NCBI GenBank assembly: GCA_963794165.1 | Contig: CAWCCT010000005.1 | Coordinates: 372,001 to 436,000, forward strand | Length of the DNA stretch: 64,000 nucleotides | Source of the DNA: PALSA-350 sp963794165 | GTDB lineage: Bacteria > Acidobacteriota > Terriglobia > Terriglobales > Acidobacteriaceae | Reading direction: 5' to 3' | Shown: piece after piece, positions 41,992-50,908 of the stretch | Layout of the letters: each line of letters opens with the position of its first letter | Position numbering within the stretch: position 1 is the stretch's first letter | Position numbers and translations under genes: made by a program | Notes under the pieces: model-generated | What the model was told of the DNA's origin: nothing | The model's database searches: none | The model's input: the letters and a program-made list of their open reading frames with translations, nothing else

Positions 41992-42785
41992 TCCCGTTTG
42001 CGAAAGCGCACGCCTGCGGGAACGATTTTCTCGTGGTCCAGGAAAATCTAGCCGGTGTCGAGGTCAAAGAGGATCTGGCGCGGAGGCTCTGTCACCGCAA
42101 TCAGGGCATAGGAGCCGATGGGGTCGAGTTCCTCACCTGGGAAGGAAAGCGCGAGGGAAAAATCCGCCTCCATAATGCTGACGGTTCCATAGCCGAAATA
42201 TCAGGTAATGGAACGCGCTGCGTGGCCGCCTGGATTGCTTATGAGACGAAGGCCGGCCCGGGCGACGAAGTCGTTCTCGAAACCGATGCCGGGCGGCGTG
42301 TCTGCGAGATCGACGGCCGTACCGGGTCACTCTTTCGCATCACAACGTCGATGGGCGTACCGGAGGTGCAAACACGAAGCTTGCCGATGGCCGATGGACA
42401 ACCAATCGAAGGCGCAGTCGTCTCCACCGGCAACCCGCACTTCGTTATTTTCGTTGACGACTTGAACAGTTACCCGTGGGAATCCATAGGAGAAGAAATC
42501 TGCCGCCATCCTCATTTTCCCCAGCAGACGAATGTGGAATTTGTGCGCATGACCAGCCGTGATGAAATAGAAATTCGGATTTATGAACGCGGGGTTGGCC
42601 CCACCTCCTCTTCCGGTACCGGCACCTGCGCAGCCGGCAGCGCGGCCATTGCTCTGCGCGATGCTTCACCGCGCCTGCACGTGGTCGCTCCAGGGGGAGC
42701 GCAAACCATCGAATGGCGGGGATCCGGTTCGGAGATTCGTTTGACCGGGCCGGCGGAGCTTATCTGTTTCGGAGAGGCATGGTGA
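41988..42785 (+). CDS. dapF: Diaminopimelate epimerase
   Basis: Converts LL- to meso-diaminopimelate for lysine and peptidoglycan synthesis. The 265-residue protein has the two catalytic cysteines, Cys78 in ISGNGTRCVA and Cys214 in SSSGTGTCAAG, plus HACGNDFLVV at the N-terminus and TGNPHFVIFVDD. Translation starts at GTG 41988, overlapping the mgtC stop (GTGA). The ldcA ATG overlaps its 3' end. Placement with ldcA and mpl fits a role in cell-wall precursor supply and recycling. Confidence 0.96.
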   Translation: MIPFAKAHACGNDFLVVQENLAGVEVKEDLARRLCHRNQGIGADGVEFLTWEGKREGKIRLHNADGSIAEISGNGTRCVAAWIAYETKAGPGDEVVLETDAGRRVCEIDGRTGSLFRITTSMGVPEVQTRSLPMADGQPIEGAVVSTGNPHFVIFVDDLNSYPWESIGEEICRHPHFPQQTNVEFVRMTSRDEIEIRIYERGVGPTSSSGTGTCAAGSAAIALRDASPRLHVVAPGGAQTIEWRGSGSEIRLTGPAELICFGEAW

Positions 42786-43723
42786 AGCTGGGGGCCGGCA
42801 AACTGAGCATTCCCGCAGTGCGCAAGGGGACAAAAGTCTCCGTGATCTCCCCCGCGAGCTATCCCCAGCCGGACAGGCTGGCTAAGGGAGTCGAAGCGCT
42901 CACCGCTCTTGGTTTTTTGCCCTGGGTGGGGCGCCATGCGCTCAGCAAGGCTCATCACTACTTTGCCGGAACCGCGCCGGCCAGGCTTGAAGATCTGCAT
43001 GCCGCTTTCCTCGATCCTGCCGTGGCCGCGATATTTTGTAGCCGTGGAGGTTACGGATGCAATTACTTGCTCGGAAGCCTCGACCTGGGCCTGGTGCGGG
43101 AGCATCCCAAGCCCTTGATCGCCCATTCCGACATGACCTGTATGCAGACCTGGATGCTGGACCAGCTAGGGCTCATTTCGTTCCATGGGCCGATGGTGGC
43201 CGGCGACTTTTCCCAATCCGAAGGAGTCGATGAAGCCAGCTTGCTGGCCGCCCTGGGCGGGGATCGCTGGTTCGTAGGAGAGGCTTCGGGATTGCGCGTA
43301 CTGCAGCCGGGAAAGGCCACCGGTACCCTTTACGGAGGCTGCATCACGCTGCTCGTTGCATCGCTTGGAACTCCTTACGCTCCGCAAACCGAGGGCAAGC
43401 TGCTCTTCTTAGAGGATCGCGACGTAAAGCCCTATCAACTGGATCGATTACTGCGACAAATGGTGCTTGCGGGAAAATTCGAAGGCGTCAGCGGCATCAT
43501 TTTTGGAGAGATGCTCGATTGCTTGGCCCCGGGGCAAAAGCCAGGCTTGCTGGACGAAGTGATCCTGCGCGTGTTGGACTTCTTTCCCGGGCCCATCGCC
43601 ATCGGTCTCCGCTCCGGTCACGTCTCGCGACGCAATGTGACGCTAGCCTTTGGTATTGAAGCGGAGTTGCATTTGATGGGTCCACCGGTACTGAGCTTTC
43701 TCGATCGGGCCGCGGAGAAATAA
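42779..43723 (+). CDS. ldcA: LD-carboxypeptidase (S66 family)
   Basis: A cytoplasmic serine carboxypeptidase that removes the terminal D-Ala from recycled murein tetrapeptides. The 314-residue protein shows SRGGYGCNYLL (88-98), nucleophile Ser117 in LIAHSDMT, Glu212 in LLFLEDRDV and His281 in GLRSGHVSRR, the S66 triad. The ATG at 42779 overlaps the dapF stop; longer frames from 42713 lie inside dapF. Directly upstream of mpl, it would supply the tripeptide substrate of Mpl, so a recycling pathway is encoded in order. Confidence 0.93.
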   Translation: MVKLGAGKLSIPAVRKGTKVSVISPASYPQPDRLAKGVEALTALGFLPWVGRHALSKAHHYFAGTAPARLEDLHAAFLDPAVAAIFCSRGGYGCNYLLGSLDLGLVREHPKPLIAHSDMTCMQTWMLDQLGLISFHGPMVAGDFSQSEGVDEASLLAALGGDRWFVGEASGLRVLQPGKATGTLYGGCITLLVASLGTPYAPQTEGKLLFLEDRDVKPYQLDRLLRQMVLAGKFEGVSGIIFGEMLDCLAPGQKPGLLDEVILRVLDFFPGPIAIGLRSGHVSRRNVTLAFGIEAELHLMGPPVLSFLDRAAEK

Positions 43724-43727
43724 TCCT

Positions 43728-45146
43728 ATGGCAAAACACATTCACCTCATCGGTATCTGCGGCTCGGCGATGGCATCGCTGGCGGGCATGCTGCAAACCA
43801 AGGGCTTTCGTGTCACGGGCTCGGATGCTGCCGCCTACCCACCCATGTCGGACCTGTTGAAAGCCCTCGGCATCCCCATCATGGAGCCTTATGCGGAAAC
43901 CAATCTCTCCCCTCGCCCTGACCTGGTGATTGTGGGCAACGCCATCTCTCGCGGCAATGTGGAGCTGGAAGCGGTGCTCGACCACCGTATACCCTTTCGC
44001 TCCCTCGCCGAGACGATCCAGCACGAGTTTCTCCCTGGCAAAGACTCGCTGGTGGTTGCCGGGACCCACGGAAAAACCACCACCACCAGCATGTTGGCCT
44101 GGATCTATGAAGTCGCTTCGCAGCGTCAACCGGAGGTCGCGCCATCTTTCCTGATTGGCGGCATCGCAGAAAATTTCGGCACCAGCTTCCGCGTCCTTGA
44201 GGGCCAGCCGTTCATCCTCGAGGGAGACGAGTACGACACCGCCTTTTTCGATAAAGGGCCGAAGTTCATGCACTACTTTCCCGACGACCTGATCCTCACC
44301 CATGTGGAGTTCGATCACGCCGATATCTATGACAATCTCGAGGCCGTCAAGACAGCGTTCCGCCGGCTGGTCAATCTCGTTCCACGCCGTGGCCGGGTGA
44401 TCGCTTTCGATGGCAGCGCCAATGTGGATGAATGTGTTTCCCGCGCATTTTGTTCCGTCGAGCGCTACGGCTTTAAACCCCAATCGGCCTGGCAGGTACG
44501 GGATTTAACTCACAGCAACCGCAACTCCAGCTGGAAGATTTTTCGTTCTGACCGGGAATGGCTACAAGTTACTTTGCCGCTGCCGGGCGAGCATAATGCG
44601 CTCAACGCGACCGCGGCGGCGGCGCTGGCTGCGGGGCGGGGAATCGACGCCGGTTCGATCGCCAAGGCCCTCTCCACTTTCCTCAGTGTCAAGCGCAGGC
44701 TTGAGGTGCGTGCGGTTGTCGCCGGGGTCACTGTCGTCGATGATTTTGCTCACCACCCTACTGCGATTCGCGAGACGTTGAAAGCTTTGCGTGCCGCCTA
44801 TCCCGGGCAGAAGCTCTGGGCCGTACTCGAGCCCCGGTCGAACACGCTGCGGCGAAATGTTTTTGAGCGCGAGCTGGTGGAGAGCCTGGCTTTGGCGGAC
44901 CACATTGTCGTGGCCGGTGTCTTCAAGCAGGAGAGCATTGCAGTAGGGGAGCGAATGCACCCTGAAAAGGTGGTCGCCGCGCTGGTGCATGCGGGACATG
45001 ATGCTGTTTACTATCCCACCGCGGATGCCATCGTCCAGGGAATTACTCCGCGGTTAAATCCGGGCGCCGTTGTAGCTATTCTCTCCAACGGCGGCTTCGA
45101 CGGGATCTATGAGAAACTGCCCAAGTATCTTGAGCAGCGGACCTAG
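43728..45146 (+). CDS. mpl: UDP-N-acetylmuramate:L-alanyl-gamma-D-glutamyl-meso-diaminopimelate ligase
   Basis: Ligates recycled tripeptide to UDP-MurNAc. The 472-residue Mur ligase begins HIHLIGICGSAMASLAGML, has the ATP loop VVAGTHGKTTTTSM (110-123), ILEGDEYDTAFFDKGPKF (the Mpl-specific segment), LTHVEFDHADIY and DDFAHHPTAIRETL. The FDKGPKF segment and the order of motifs favour Mpl over MurC. It is four bases after ldcA and twelve before plsC. With dapF and ldcA it forms the window's clearest pathway cluster: peptidoglycan recycling. Confidence 0.96.
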   Translation: MAKHIHLIGICGSAMASLAGMLQTKGFRVTGSDAAAYPPMSDLLKALGIPIMEPYAETNLSPRPDLVIVGNAISRGNVELEAVLDHRIPFRSLAETIQHEFLPGKDSLVVAGTHGKTTTTSMLAWIYEVASQRQPEVAPSFLIGGIAENFGTSFRVLEGQPFILEGDEYDTAFFDKGPKFMHYFPDDLILTHVEFDHADIYDNLEAVKTAFRRLVNLVPRRGRVIAFDGSANVDECVSRAFCSVERYGFKPQSAWQVRDLTHSNRNSSWKIFRSDREWLQVTLPLPGEHNALNATAAAALAAGRGIDAGSIAKALSTFLSVKRRLEVRAVVAGVTVVDDFAHHPTAIRETLKALRAAYPGQKLWAVLEPRSNTLRRNVFERELVESLALADHIVVAGVFKQESIAVGERMHPEKVVAALVHAGHDAVYYPTADAIVQGITPRLNPGAVVAILSNGGFDGIYEKLPKYLEQRT

Positions 45147-45158
45147 GTCCCACACCTA

Positions 45159-45890
45159 ATGCTCAGTTCTCTCACCATGCTCGTGACGTTTGCCGCTCTT
45201 GGTCTGCCTGCCGGCGCCGTCGGCATTCCCTGGGCTTTATTGACCGGCGATATCGGCCCGCTTTATCGCTGGAGCATGTGGATCCTGCGCGCTGGAGTGA
45301 GCCTGGCGCGCATTCGTGTTCAGGTCGCGGGCCGCGATCAAATTCCCGCCCAGCCCTGTATTTTCATGTCCAATCACGTTTCCAACCTGGATCCGCCTAT
45401 CCTGCTGCCTTTGCTTCCGTTCCGCACCGCCTTCTTCATCAAGCGGTCGCTGCTCAAGATTCCCCTGGTGGGGGTGGGGATGCGCCTGGCCGGCTTTATC
45501 CCGGTAGACCGTGCTGGCCGGTTGGAGTCGGCGCGTGAAAGCGTGCAAGCGGCCACCAGGGTGTTGGCCTCCGGCGTCAATGTCACCACGTTTCCCGAGG
45601 GCACGCGTTCCCGCGACGGCAGACTCTTGCCATTCAAAAAGGGACCCTTTTATCTAGCCATGGAGTCGGGAGCCCCGGTAATACCCATTTCCATCTGGGG
45701 ATCGGAGCACATGATGACGAAAGGCAGTCTGCGCATCAAGCCAGGCACTGCGCACCTGACCTTTCACCCCGCCCTTTACCCGCAACAATTTACCACCCGG
45801 GAAGAACTCACCGCAGCGGTGCGCGCAGCCATAACCTCCGGCCTGCCGCCCTCAATGTGGGGGGAAGAAGTGGAACAACCGAGCGTCTAA
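45159..45890 (+). CDS. plsC: 1-acyl-sn-glycerol-3-phosphate acyltransferase
   Basis: Forms phosphatidic acid by acylating lysophosphatidic acid at the inner membrane. The 243-residue protein has an N-terminal hydrophobic span (5-28), the catalytic NHVSNLD (His73, Asp78), FIKRSLLKIPLVG, and the substrate motif FPEGTRSRDG (145-154). The ATG at 45159 follows mpl by 12 bases, so it is the last gene of the mgtC-dapF-ldcA-mpl-plsC operon. Immediately after its stop there is a short tandem repeat. Confidence 0.94.
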   Translation: MLSSLTMLVTFAALGLPAGAVGIPWALLTGDIGPLYRWSMWILRAGVSLARIRVQVAGRDQIPAQPCIFMSNHVSNLDPPILLPLLPFRTAFFIKRSLLKIPLVGVGMRLAGFIPVDRAGRLESARESVQAATRVLASGVNVTTFPEGTRSRDGRLLPFKKGPFYLAMESGAPVIPISIWGSEHMMTKGSLRIKPGTAHLTFHPALYPQQFTTREELTAAVRAAITSGLPPSMWGEEVEQPSV

Positions 45891-45961
45891 CAACCCAGTT
45901 CCTAACAACCCTGTCCCGACAACCCAGTTCCTAACAACCTGTCCTGACAACCCTGTCCTTA
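45891..45961. repeat. Five-unit minisatellite of 13-15-bp units
   Basis: Units CAACCCAGTTCCTAA, CAACCCTGTCCCGA, CAACCCAGTTCCTAA, CAACCTGTCCTGA and CAACCCTGTCCTTA run head to tail directly after the plsC stop codon. Units one and three are identical. There is no obvious secondary structure. Copy number could vary between strains. Confidence 0.85.
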
Positions 45962-45973
45962 CAGTGGATTCCT

Positions 45974-46020
45974 GGGTGCCCCACATCTCGCTCGTTTTTC
46001 GCGAGATGTGGGATTCCACG
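45974..46020. repeat. Repeat family RE, copy 2
   Basis: GGGTGCCCCACATCTCGC, loop TCGTTTTTC, then GCGAGATGTGGGATTCCACG. It matches copy 1 (25904-25950) at all but one of 47 positions. It lies between convergent plsC and the SPOR gene and could act as a two-way terminator. Confidence 0.88.
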
Positions 46021-46073
46021 AATGCCGACGTCATTACCTTTCGGACCAGAAAAAGTATCTAGGTCGCCACCGT

Positions 46074-46745
46074 CTACTGTTTGATGATCGCGTTATACCC
46101 GTCAGAGAGCAGCTTTTCCTTCATCGCTGTAGCCTGCACCCGGTCGGCAAACGGGCCTACCTGAACATGCAGGAGTTTATCTTGTGGCTCATTGCGCACC
46201 ACCACCCCATAACCACGCTGACGCAGAGCAGAGACCAGCACATCGGCATCCTCAAGGCGGGCCACAGCCGCGATCTGTACCATCGGCTTTCCGGACGCGG
46301 AAGGCGAAGCATCAATAGGGGCTGAATACGCCGCGGGCTGCGGGATCGGGTTCGGCTTGGTGAGCGCCGGTTTAGGAACCGCCGGCTTGGCCGGGGTTTC
46401 GTTTACGCTAGCAGAAATCGGGGCCTTGACATCGTCGGCATCGTCTTTAACGGCCGGTGCTGGGGCCTTGTCAACGGGGGCCGCAGAGGCCTCCTGCTCG
46501 GGTGGCGCCGGTGCCGGAGGATTCTCGGCGGTTGCAGTCTCAGCCGTTTCGCCGGCGTTGCTGGCGGGCAAATTTGCCATCCCACTCGCCTGCGTACCCC
46601 GGCCCATGGAGTAGCCAAAACCAAAGAACACGCCGCAGATTAAAACCAAGCCAAAGAAAAAACCCAACAAGGAAGCGGTGCTGAGCGTTATCTCAGAAGC
46701 CTTGCCTTCCTCTTCATCTTCATCCGTTTCGAACAGCGTTCTCAT
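46074..46745 (-). CDS. SPOR-domain cell-envelope protein
   Basis: A 223-residue inner-membrane protein. A short acidic cytoplasmic head is followed by one hydrophobic span (about 25-48, LLGFFFGLVLICGVFFGFGY), a Pro/Ala-rich periplasmic linker (50-145), and a C-terminal SPOR domain (MVQIAAVARLEDADVLVSAL, then GPFADRVQATAMKEKL). SPOR domains bind denuded peptidoglycan at division sites. The ATG at 46745 follows the slipin stop by two bases, so the two are co-transcribed. Confidence 0.88.
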   Translation of the reverse strand: MRTLFETDEDEEEGKASEITLSTASLLGFFFGLVLICGVFFGFGYSMGRGTQASGMANLPASNAGETAETATAENPPAPAPPEQEASAAPVDKAPAPAVKDDADDVKAPISASVNETPAKPAVPKPALTKPNPIPQPAAYSAPIDASPSASGKPMVQIAAVARLEDADVLVSALRQRGYGVVVRNEPQDKLLHVQVGPFADRVQATAMKEKLLSDGYNAIIKQ

Positions 46746-46747
46746 TG

Positions 46748-47518
46748 CTATATCTCCCGCTTCTCTCCCATTTTATTAAAGAGTGTCATCATTTCGATCG
46801 GCAGCGGAAAGACGATCGTCGTATTTTTTTCCACACCGATTTCCGTCAGGGTTTGCAGATAGCGCAGCTGCAGTGTCATGGGCTGGGTCGCGAGCAGGGC
46901 GGCTGCATCGACCAGGCGCTGTGCGGCGCTGAACTCACCTTCGGCATGAATCACTTTTGCGCGCTTCTCCCTTTCCGCTTCCGCCTGTTTCGCCATGGCC
47001 CGCAGCATCGATTCAGGCAAATCCACCTGCTTAACCTCGACGCTAACTACCTTAACCCCCCATGGCGCAGTATGTTGGTCGATAATGCTCTGAATTCTTT
47101 GATTAAGTGCTTCCCGGTGTGAAAGTAGTTCGTCCAGTTCCACTTCACCCAGCACCGATCGCAGCGTAGTTTGTGCAAACTGTGAGGTTTGGTAGACGTA
47201 GTTCATGACCTCGATCACCGCCCGCGACGGATCTATGACCTTCAAGGTAATCACCGCGTTCACCTTCAGAGTTACGTTGTCGCGGGTAATGATGTCCTGG
47301 GGCGGTACTTCCAACACCTCCTGGCGCAGTGAGACGCGCACCATCTGATCGAAGGGACGAAACACGAGAATGATTCCCGGTCCCTTGGGGGCGGGTAAAA
47401 TACGTCCGAGGCGGAAGACCACGCCGCGCTCATATTCTCTGAGGATTTTGACGGAGTTGATCAGGTAGATAGCAACAACAAAAATAAGAATCAGGCCGGG
47501 AATGCCAATACCCATCAT
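46748..47518 (-). CDS. Slipin (SPFH/stomatin-like protein)
   Basis: A 256-residue membrane protein with an N-terminal hydrophobic hairpin (about 4-22) and the SPFH domain (EYERGVVFRLGRI, RQEVLEVPPQDIITRDNV, then VNAVITLKV), a coiled helical segment (RAMAKQAEAEREKRAKVIHA) and the stomatin-type C-terminal region. Slipins form membrane rings and are partners of NfeD-type proteases; nfeD is the next gene upstream, separated by the hairpin repeat at 47591-47792. It shares an operon with the SPOR gene. Confidence 0.95.
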   Translation of the reverse strand: MMGIGIPGLILIFVVAIYLINSVKILREYERGVVFRLGRILPAPKGPGIILVFRPFDQMVRVSLRQEVLEVPPQDIITRDNVTLKVNAVITLKVIDPSRAVIEVMNYVYQTSQFAQTTLRSVLGEVELDELLSHREALNQRIQSIIDQHTAPWGVKVVSVEVKQVDLPESMLRAMAKQAEAEREKRAKVIHAEGEFSAAQRLVDAAALLATQPMTLQLRYLQTLTEIGVEKNTTIVFPLPIEMMTLFNKMGEKREI

Positions 47519-47590
47519 AGTGGGGGCCTCGCTCTATCGAAATTGTACAGGACCATAAGTCAACCGGTTTCCTCTCGAGCCAGCCTGACC

Positions 47591-47792
47591 CTTGAAGGGT
47601 ACGGCCTTTAGGCCGTACTTATCGCCCTGAAACGAATCCGGCGTTAGTCCCGAAGGGACGGCTGAGTGTAGCCCAGGACGCAGTCCTGGGTAGAGTCTAG
47701 AAACGTGATTCAGTCCCGCAGGGACGACTGAAAATTTTCCCAGGACGTAGTCCTGGGCTACACTCAGCCGTCCCTGCGGGACTGATTGAATT
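47591..47792. repeat. Partial RC plus a long inverted repeat RD between nfeD and slipin
   Basis: A truncated RC (TTGAAGGGTACGGCCTTTAG, 47593 onwards) is followed by RD (47634-47792): GTCCCGAAGGGACGGCTGAG and TGTAGCCCAGGACGCAGTCC on the left are matched by inverted copies on the right, ending GTCCCTGCGGGACTGATTGA. Each arm contains CCCAGGACGNAGTCCTGGG as its own palindrome, with C or T at the centre. It would interrupt transcription or mark processing between the NfeD and slipin genes. The nfeD stop is at 47795. Confidence 0.85.
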
Positions 47793-47794
47793 CT

Positions 47795-49081
47795 CTAAGA
47801 AACCCGTTCCACCAACAAAGTCAAATCGCGCAGCCCGCGCACGCGAACCTGGTCCCCGAGCGCTGCGGGAGTGACCGACTCAGCCTGCCACAACTCACCG
47901 TTCACCATCACCTGACCGATCGGGGCAAGCGGCTGGGTGACCACCGCAATTAACCCAATCATCGCGTCTCCTCCCATGCGCACTTTGCTGCGTCGCGCGC
48001 GTATGGCAAGCCGCAAGAGAAACACTGTGATCAGTCCAAACGCCAGCCCAGTGCTGAGTGCGGTGGCCAGGTGCACCCGCATCTCCGGAATAGGACCGTC
48101 GACCAACGTCAGCGCCCCAAAGACCAGAGCCACTATGCCCGCAGCCGCTAGAACCCCGTGGGTAGCGAAGTGCGCTTCCAGAATCAGCAATGCAAAAGCG
48201 GCAATCAGCAGCATCACCGAGGTGTAACGCACCGGAAGCAGGTTCAGCCCAAAGAGCGCGAGGAGCACCATGATGGTTCCCAGGGTTCCGGGAATGATGG
48301 TCCCGGGCGTATTGAACTCCACGTAGATCAGCAATCCTCCCACCACCAGCACCAGGACTGCCAGGTTGGGGTTGGTGAGCCGGTCCAGGATCTCTTCCCG
48401 CAAGGTAGGATCGACGGCCACCAGTTGTGCGCCGCGCGTGTGCAACACCACCTTCGCACCATCGAAGCGAGTGATGGTACGGCCGTCCACGTCGTTTAAC
48501 AAGGCCGCGTCATCGGGCGCAATAAGATCGATCAACTTCAGTTGCAGCGCTTCGCTGTCGCTGTACGACTTGGAAGAGCGGACGGCATCCTCGGCCGCCT
48601 GCACATTGCGTCCTCGGCGATCGACATAGGAGCGTAGAAAGGCAGCCGTATCGTTCTCCAGCTTCTGCTTCATGGTGTCGTCGAGCTTCACTCCCTCAAC
48701 CACCGGATGGGCCGCGCCGGCATTGGTGCCGGGAGCCATCGCAGCCACATCGGCAGCTTCCAGGAGGAAGAATCCCGCGGATCCAGCCCGGCTTCCGGAG
48801 GGGGCAACATACACGATGACGGGCACTGGCGAGGCGATGATCTTGCTCACCATCTGCCGCATGGAATCGAGCAGCCCGCCGGGAGTATTGATTTCGATGA
48901 GGATGGCGTTCGCGTGCTGCGCCGTGGCCGCATCCAACCCGCGCTCCATGTAGTCCGCGCTGATGGGCTGAATGGTGTCGTCGATGTGGATCAAGATCAC
49001 CCGCGGCTGTTGCCCCAGTCCGGCGACGGTCCAGCTCCAGACCGAGGCAAGCAACAGGGCAAATCGCCACATGCGGTTCAT
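47795..49081 (-). CDS. NfeD-type membrane-bound serine protease (ClpP-class)
   Basis: A 428-residue protein with signal peptide (to about 23), an exported ClpP-like protease domain with LIEINTPGGLLDSMRQMV (61-78) and the nucleophile Ser101 in GSRAGSAGFFLLEAADV, catalytic Lys near 138-140 (dyad spacing as in archaeal 1510-N), four membrane spans (about 240-350), and a C-terminal OB-like NfeD domain (MIGLIAVVTQPLAPIGQVMV). Stomatin is the known substrate partner of this class, and a slipin gene lies downstream. The ATG at 49081 overlaps the upstream TPR gene stop by four bases. Confidence 0.94.
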   Translation of the reverse strand: MNRMWRFALLLASVWSWTVAGLGQQPRVILIHIDDTIQPISADYMERGLDAATAQHANAILIEINTPGGLLDSMRQMVSKIIASPVPVIVYVAPSGSRAGSAGFFLLEAADVAAMAPGTNAGAAHPVVEGVKLDDTMKQKLENDTAAFLRSYVDRRGRNVQAAEDAVRSSKSYSDSEALQLKLIDLIAPDDAALLNDVDGRTITRFDGAKVVLHTRGAQLVAVDPTLREEILDRLTNPNLAVLVLVVGGLLIYVEFNTPGTIIPGTLGTIMVLLALFGLNLLPVRYTSVMLLIAAFALLILEAHFATHGVLAAAGIVALVFGALTLVDGPIPEMRVHLATALSTGLAFGLITVFLLRLAIRARRSKVRMGGDAMIGLIAVVTQPLAPIGQVMVNGELWQAESVTPAALGDQVRVRGLRDLTLLVERVS

Positions 49082-50785
49082 GGGACCGGTTGTCCCTTAC
49101 TCTCGAGCTGTTGCTTTAGCCCGCGCGCGGTGGCATTCTGCGGCTCCAGCTTGAGAGCGCTGGCCACGTCCGAAGCCGCAGCGGGTTTCTGATTAGCCTG
49201 CAGGTCAAGCCGGGCCAGCACTAGGTAAGCCGTGACATTGGACCCCGCTTTGAGCGACTCAGCGGCCTGCTCACGTGCTCCCTTGGTGTCACCCTCGCGC
49301 TCCCTTACCAGCGCCAGGCCGGCATGAGCCTCAGCATTATCACTCTGGGCGTCCAGCGCTGCCTGGAACTCGCGCTCGGCCTCCAGAATCAGACCCTGGT
49401 CGAAAAAGCGCATGCCCGCTTCCGTGAGCGCGGCCGCGCGCTTCTCCGGCGGCAGGGTGTTCATGCGCTCCTCATCCATCTGTTCCATTTCAAAGGCCGC
49501 CTGGCGGAAGGAGGCCTCGTTGAAAGTCCGCTTGATCCGTTCCAGCGGAGCGTTCTCTGCCGCCGCGGTAGGATCAAATGCCGTGTTGACCCGGCCGCTC
49601 GCCGGTGCGGAAGCGGCCGCAGCATGCGGCGGCTCGGCGCGAAGCGTGGCCTGGAAGGCTTGGGCCTCGGTATCCTGAGGACGAAGCCGTACCGTTTGCG
49701 CAATCGCCCGCAGTGCTCCTGGTACGTCCTTCTTGTGGCTCAACGCTAAGGCCAGGTTGAACTGGTAATCCGGATCATTGGGATCGGCTGCCACCGCCTG
49801 CTGGAAGTAGGACGTGGCATCCAGTCCCCGGCGGCTGGCGGCAACGCCCTGGTTGTTGACCACCTCCGGCAATGGCAACTGCTTGCTCACAAAGGCAAAG
49901 GCGTCTTCCGCCTTGATGTAGCTGCCCAAATAGAAATAGGCCAAACCGCGATCGAAGTCTGCCTCGCGTGCGTTGGGGTCGTTGCGCGGCAGGCGTCCCA
50001 GGGTGGTGGCGGCCAGCTCGAATTCCTGGTTGGCAAAATAGGCCTTGCCCAGTGCCAGGAGAGCCGGCGAGAAGGTGGGGTCCAGCCGGACCGACTCTTT
50101 CAGGTGGCGAATCTGTTCCGCGGGATCGGGCTCCACCAGCCCCCGGATATAGTTTTCAAACGCATCCGTCCGCAGCCCGGCCCCGGCGGCAACGAAGGTC
50201 GTCCGGGCCACGGCAAACCGCGGATCGATCTGCTTGGCCAGCCCCCACGCCAGACTGTTCAGCACATCGAGCAAATGTGTGATGTCCGCCTCTTCCTGAA
50301 GCGGAGCGGACATGTGTAGAGCATCCACTTTCAAGATCTGAGCCTTGGCCTGGAATCGTGAGCCGCTGACCGTAAAGGATCCCCACGATCACGTAGTCCG
50401 CATCCAGCGTCTGCGCCAGCCGGATTGCGCTGGCCCGGGAAGGTTGGAAGGTGGAGGGCAGCCCCAGGTGGTCGAGGGCATACAGCCGATCGTCCCGGCT
50501 GATGGGCATAAACCCAGCCGAGGCCAGACGCCGGTTCAGAACTTCCGGGACCGCTTCGCTAATCCAATCCAGGCTTGGCTGGTCGCTCTGGTTGTCGAAG
50601 GGCAACACCAGCAGCAATCGCCCCGGATTTGGTGCACTTTGCGCCATCATCCCGCAAGGCGAACAGAAGGCGAATAGAAGCACCAGGATACGCGTTAAGC
50701 GGCGGGGGAGCACCCCCACAGTATAGTTCCGCAGCCTATGCTTCCGGGGAGTATCGTTCCCGGCTACGCAGGAACCATGGCTCAT
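49078..50785 (-). pseudogene. Exported FlgO-like/TPR protein split by a one-base frameshift
   Basis: The first frame (from 50785) has a hydrophobic signal region (RILVLLFAFCSPCGMMAQS), then a FlgO/CsgG-like N-terminal domain (LLLVLPFDNQSDQPSLDWIS, SRDDRLYALDHLGLP, RLAQTLDADYVIVG). At 50381-50384 a run of four Cs (GGGG on the coding strand) shifts the frame; with three Gs the protein continues GSFTVSGSRFQAKAQILKVD into the second frame, which carries TPRs down to 49078. The reconstructed protein is about 565 residues. As written, it stops early (209 residues). It is operonic with nfeD (4-base overlap). It may be a homopolymer sequencing error or a slippery site. Confidence 0.85.
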
Positions 50786-50788
50786 AAA

Positions 50789-50840
50789 ATTCAGTCCCGA
50801 AGGGACGGCTGAAAAATACCCAGGACGGACAGTCCTGGGG
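50789..50840. repeat. Repeat family RD, copy 2 (half element)
   Basis: AATTCAGTCCCGAAGGGACG followed by GCTGA and CCCAGGACGGACAGTCCTGG. This is one arm of the RD structure at 47634-47792, with the internal hairpin slightly lengthened. It lies between the frameshifted TPR gene and the downstream end of the next glycosyltransferase gene. Confidence 0.8.
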
Positions 50841-50908
50841 GCTCTTTACCCCACGAGGGGGGCTTATGGCGCATAGGGCGCTTACGGCGCATATTCCACC
50901 CCAACCTC

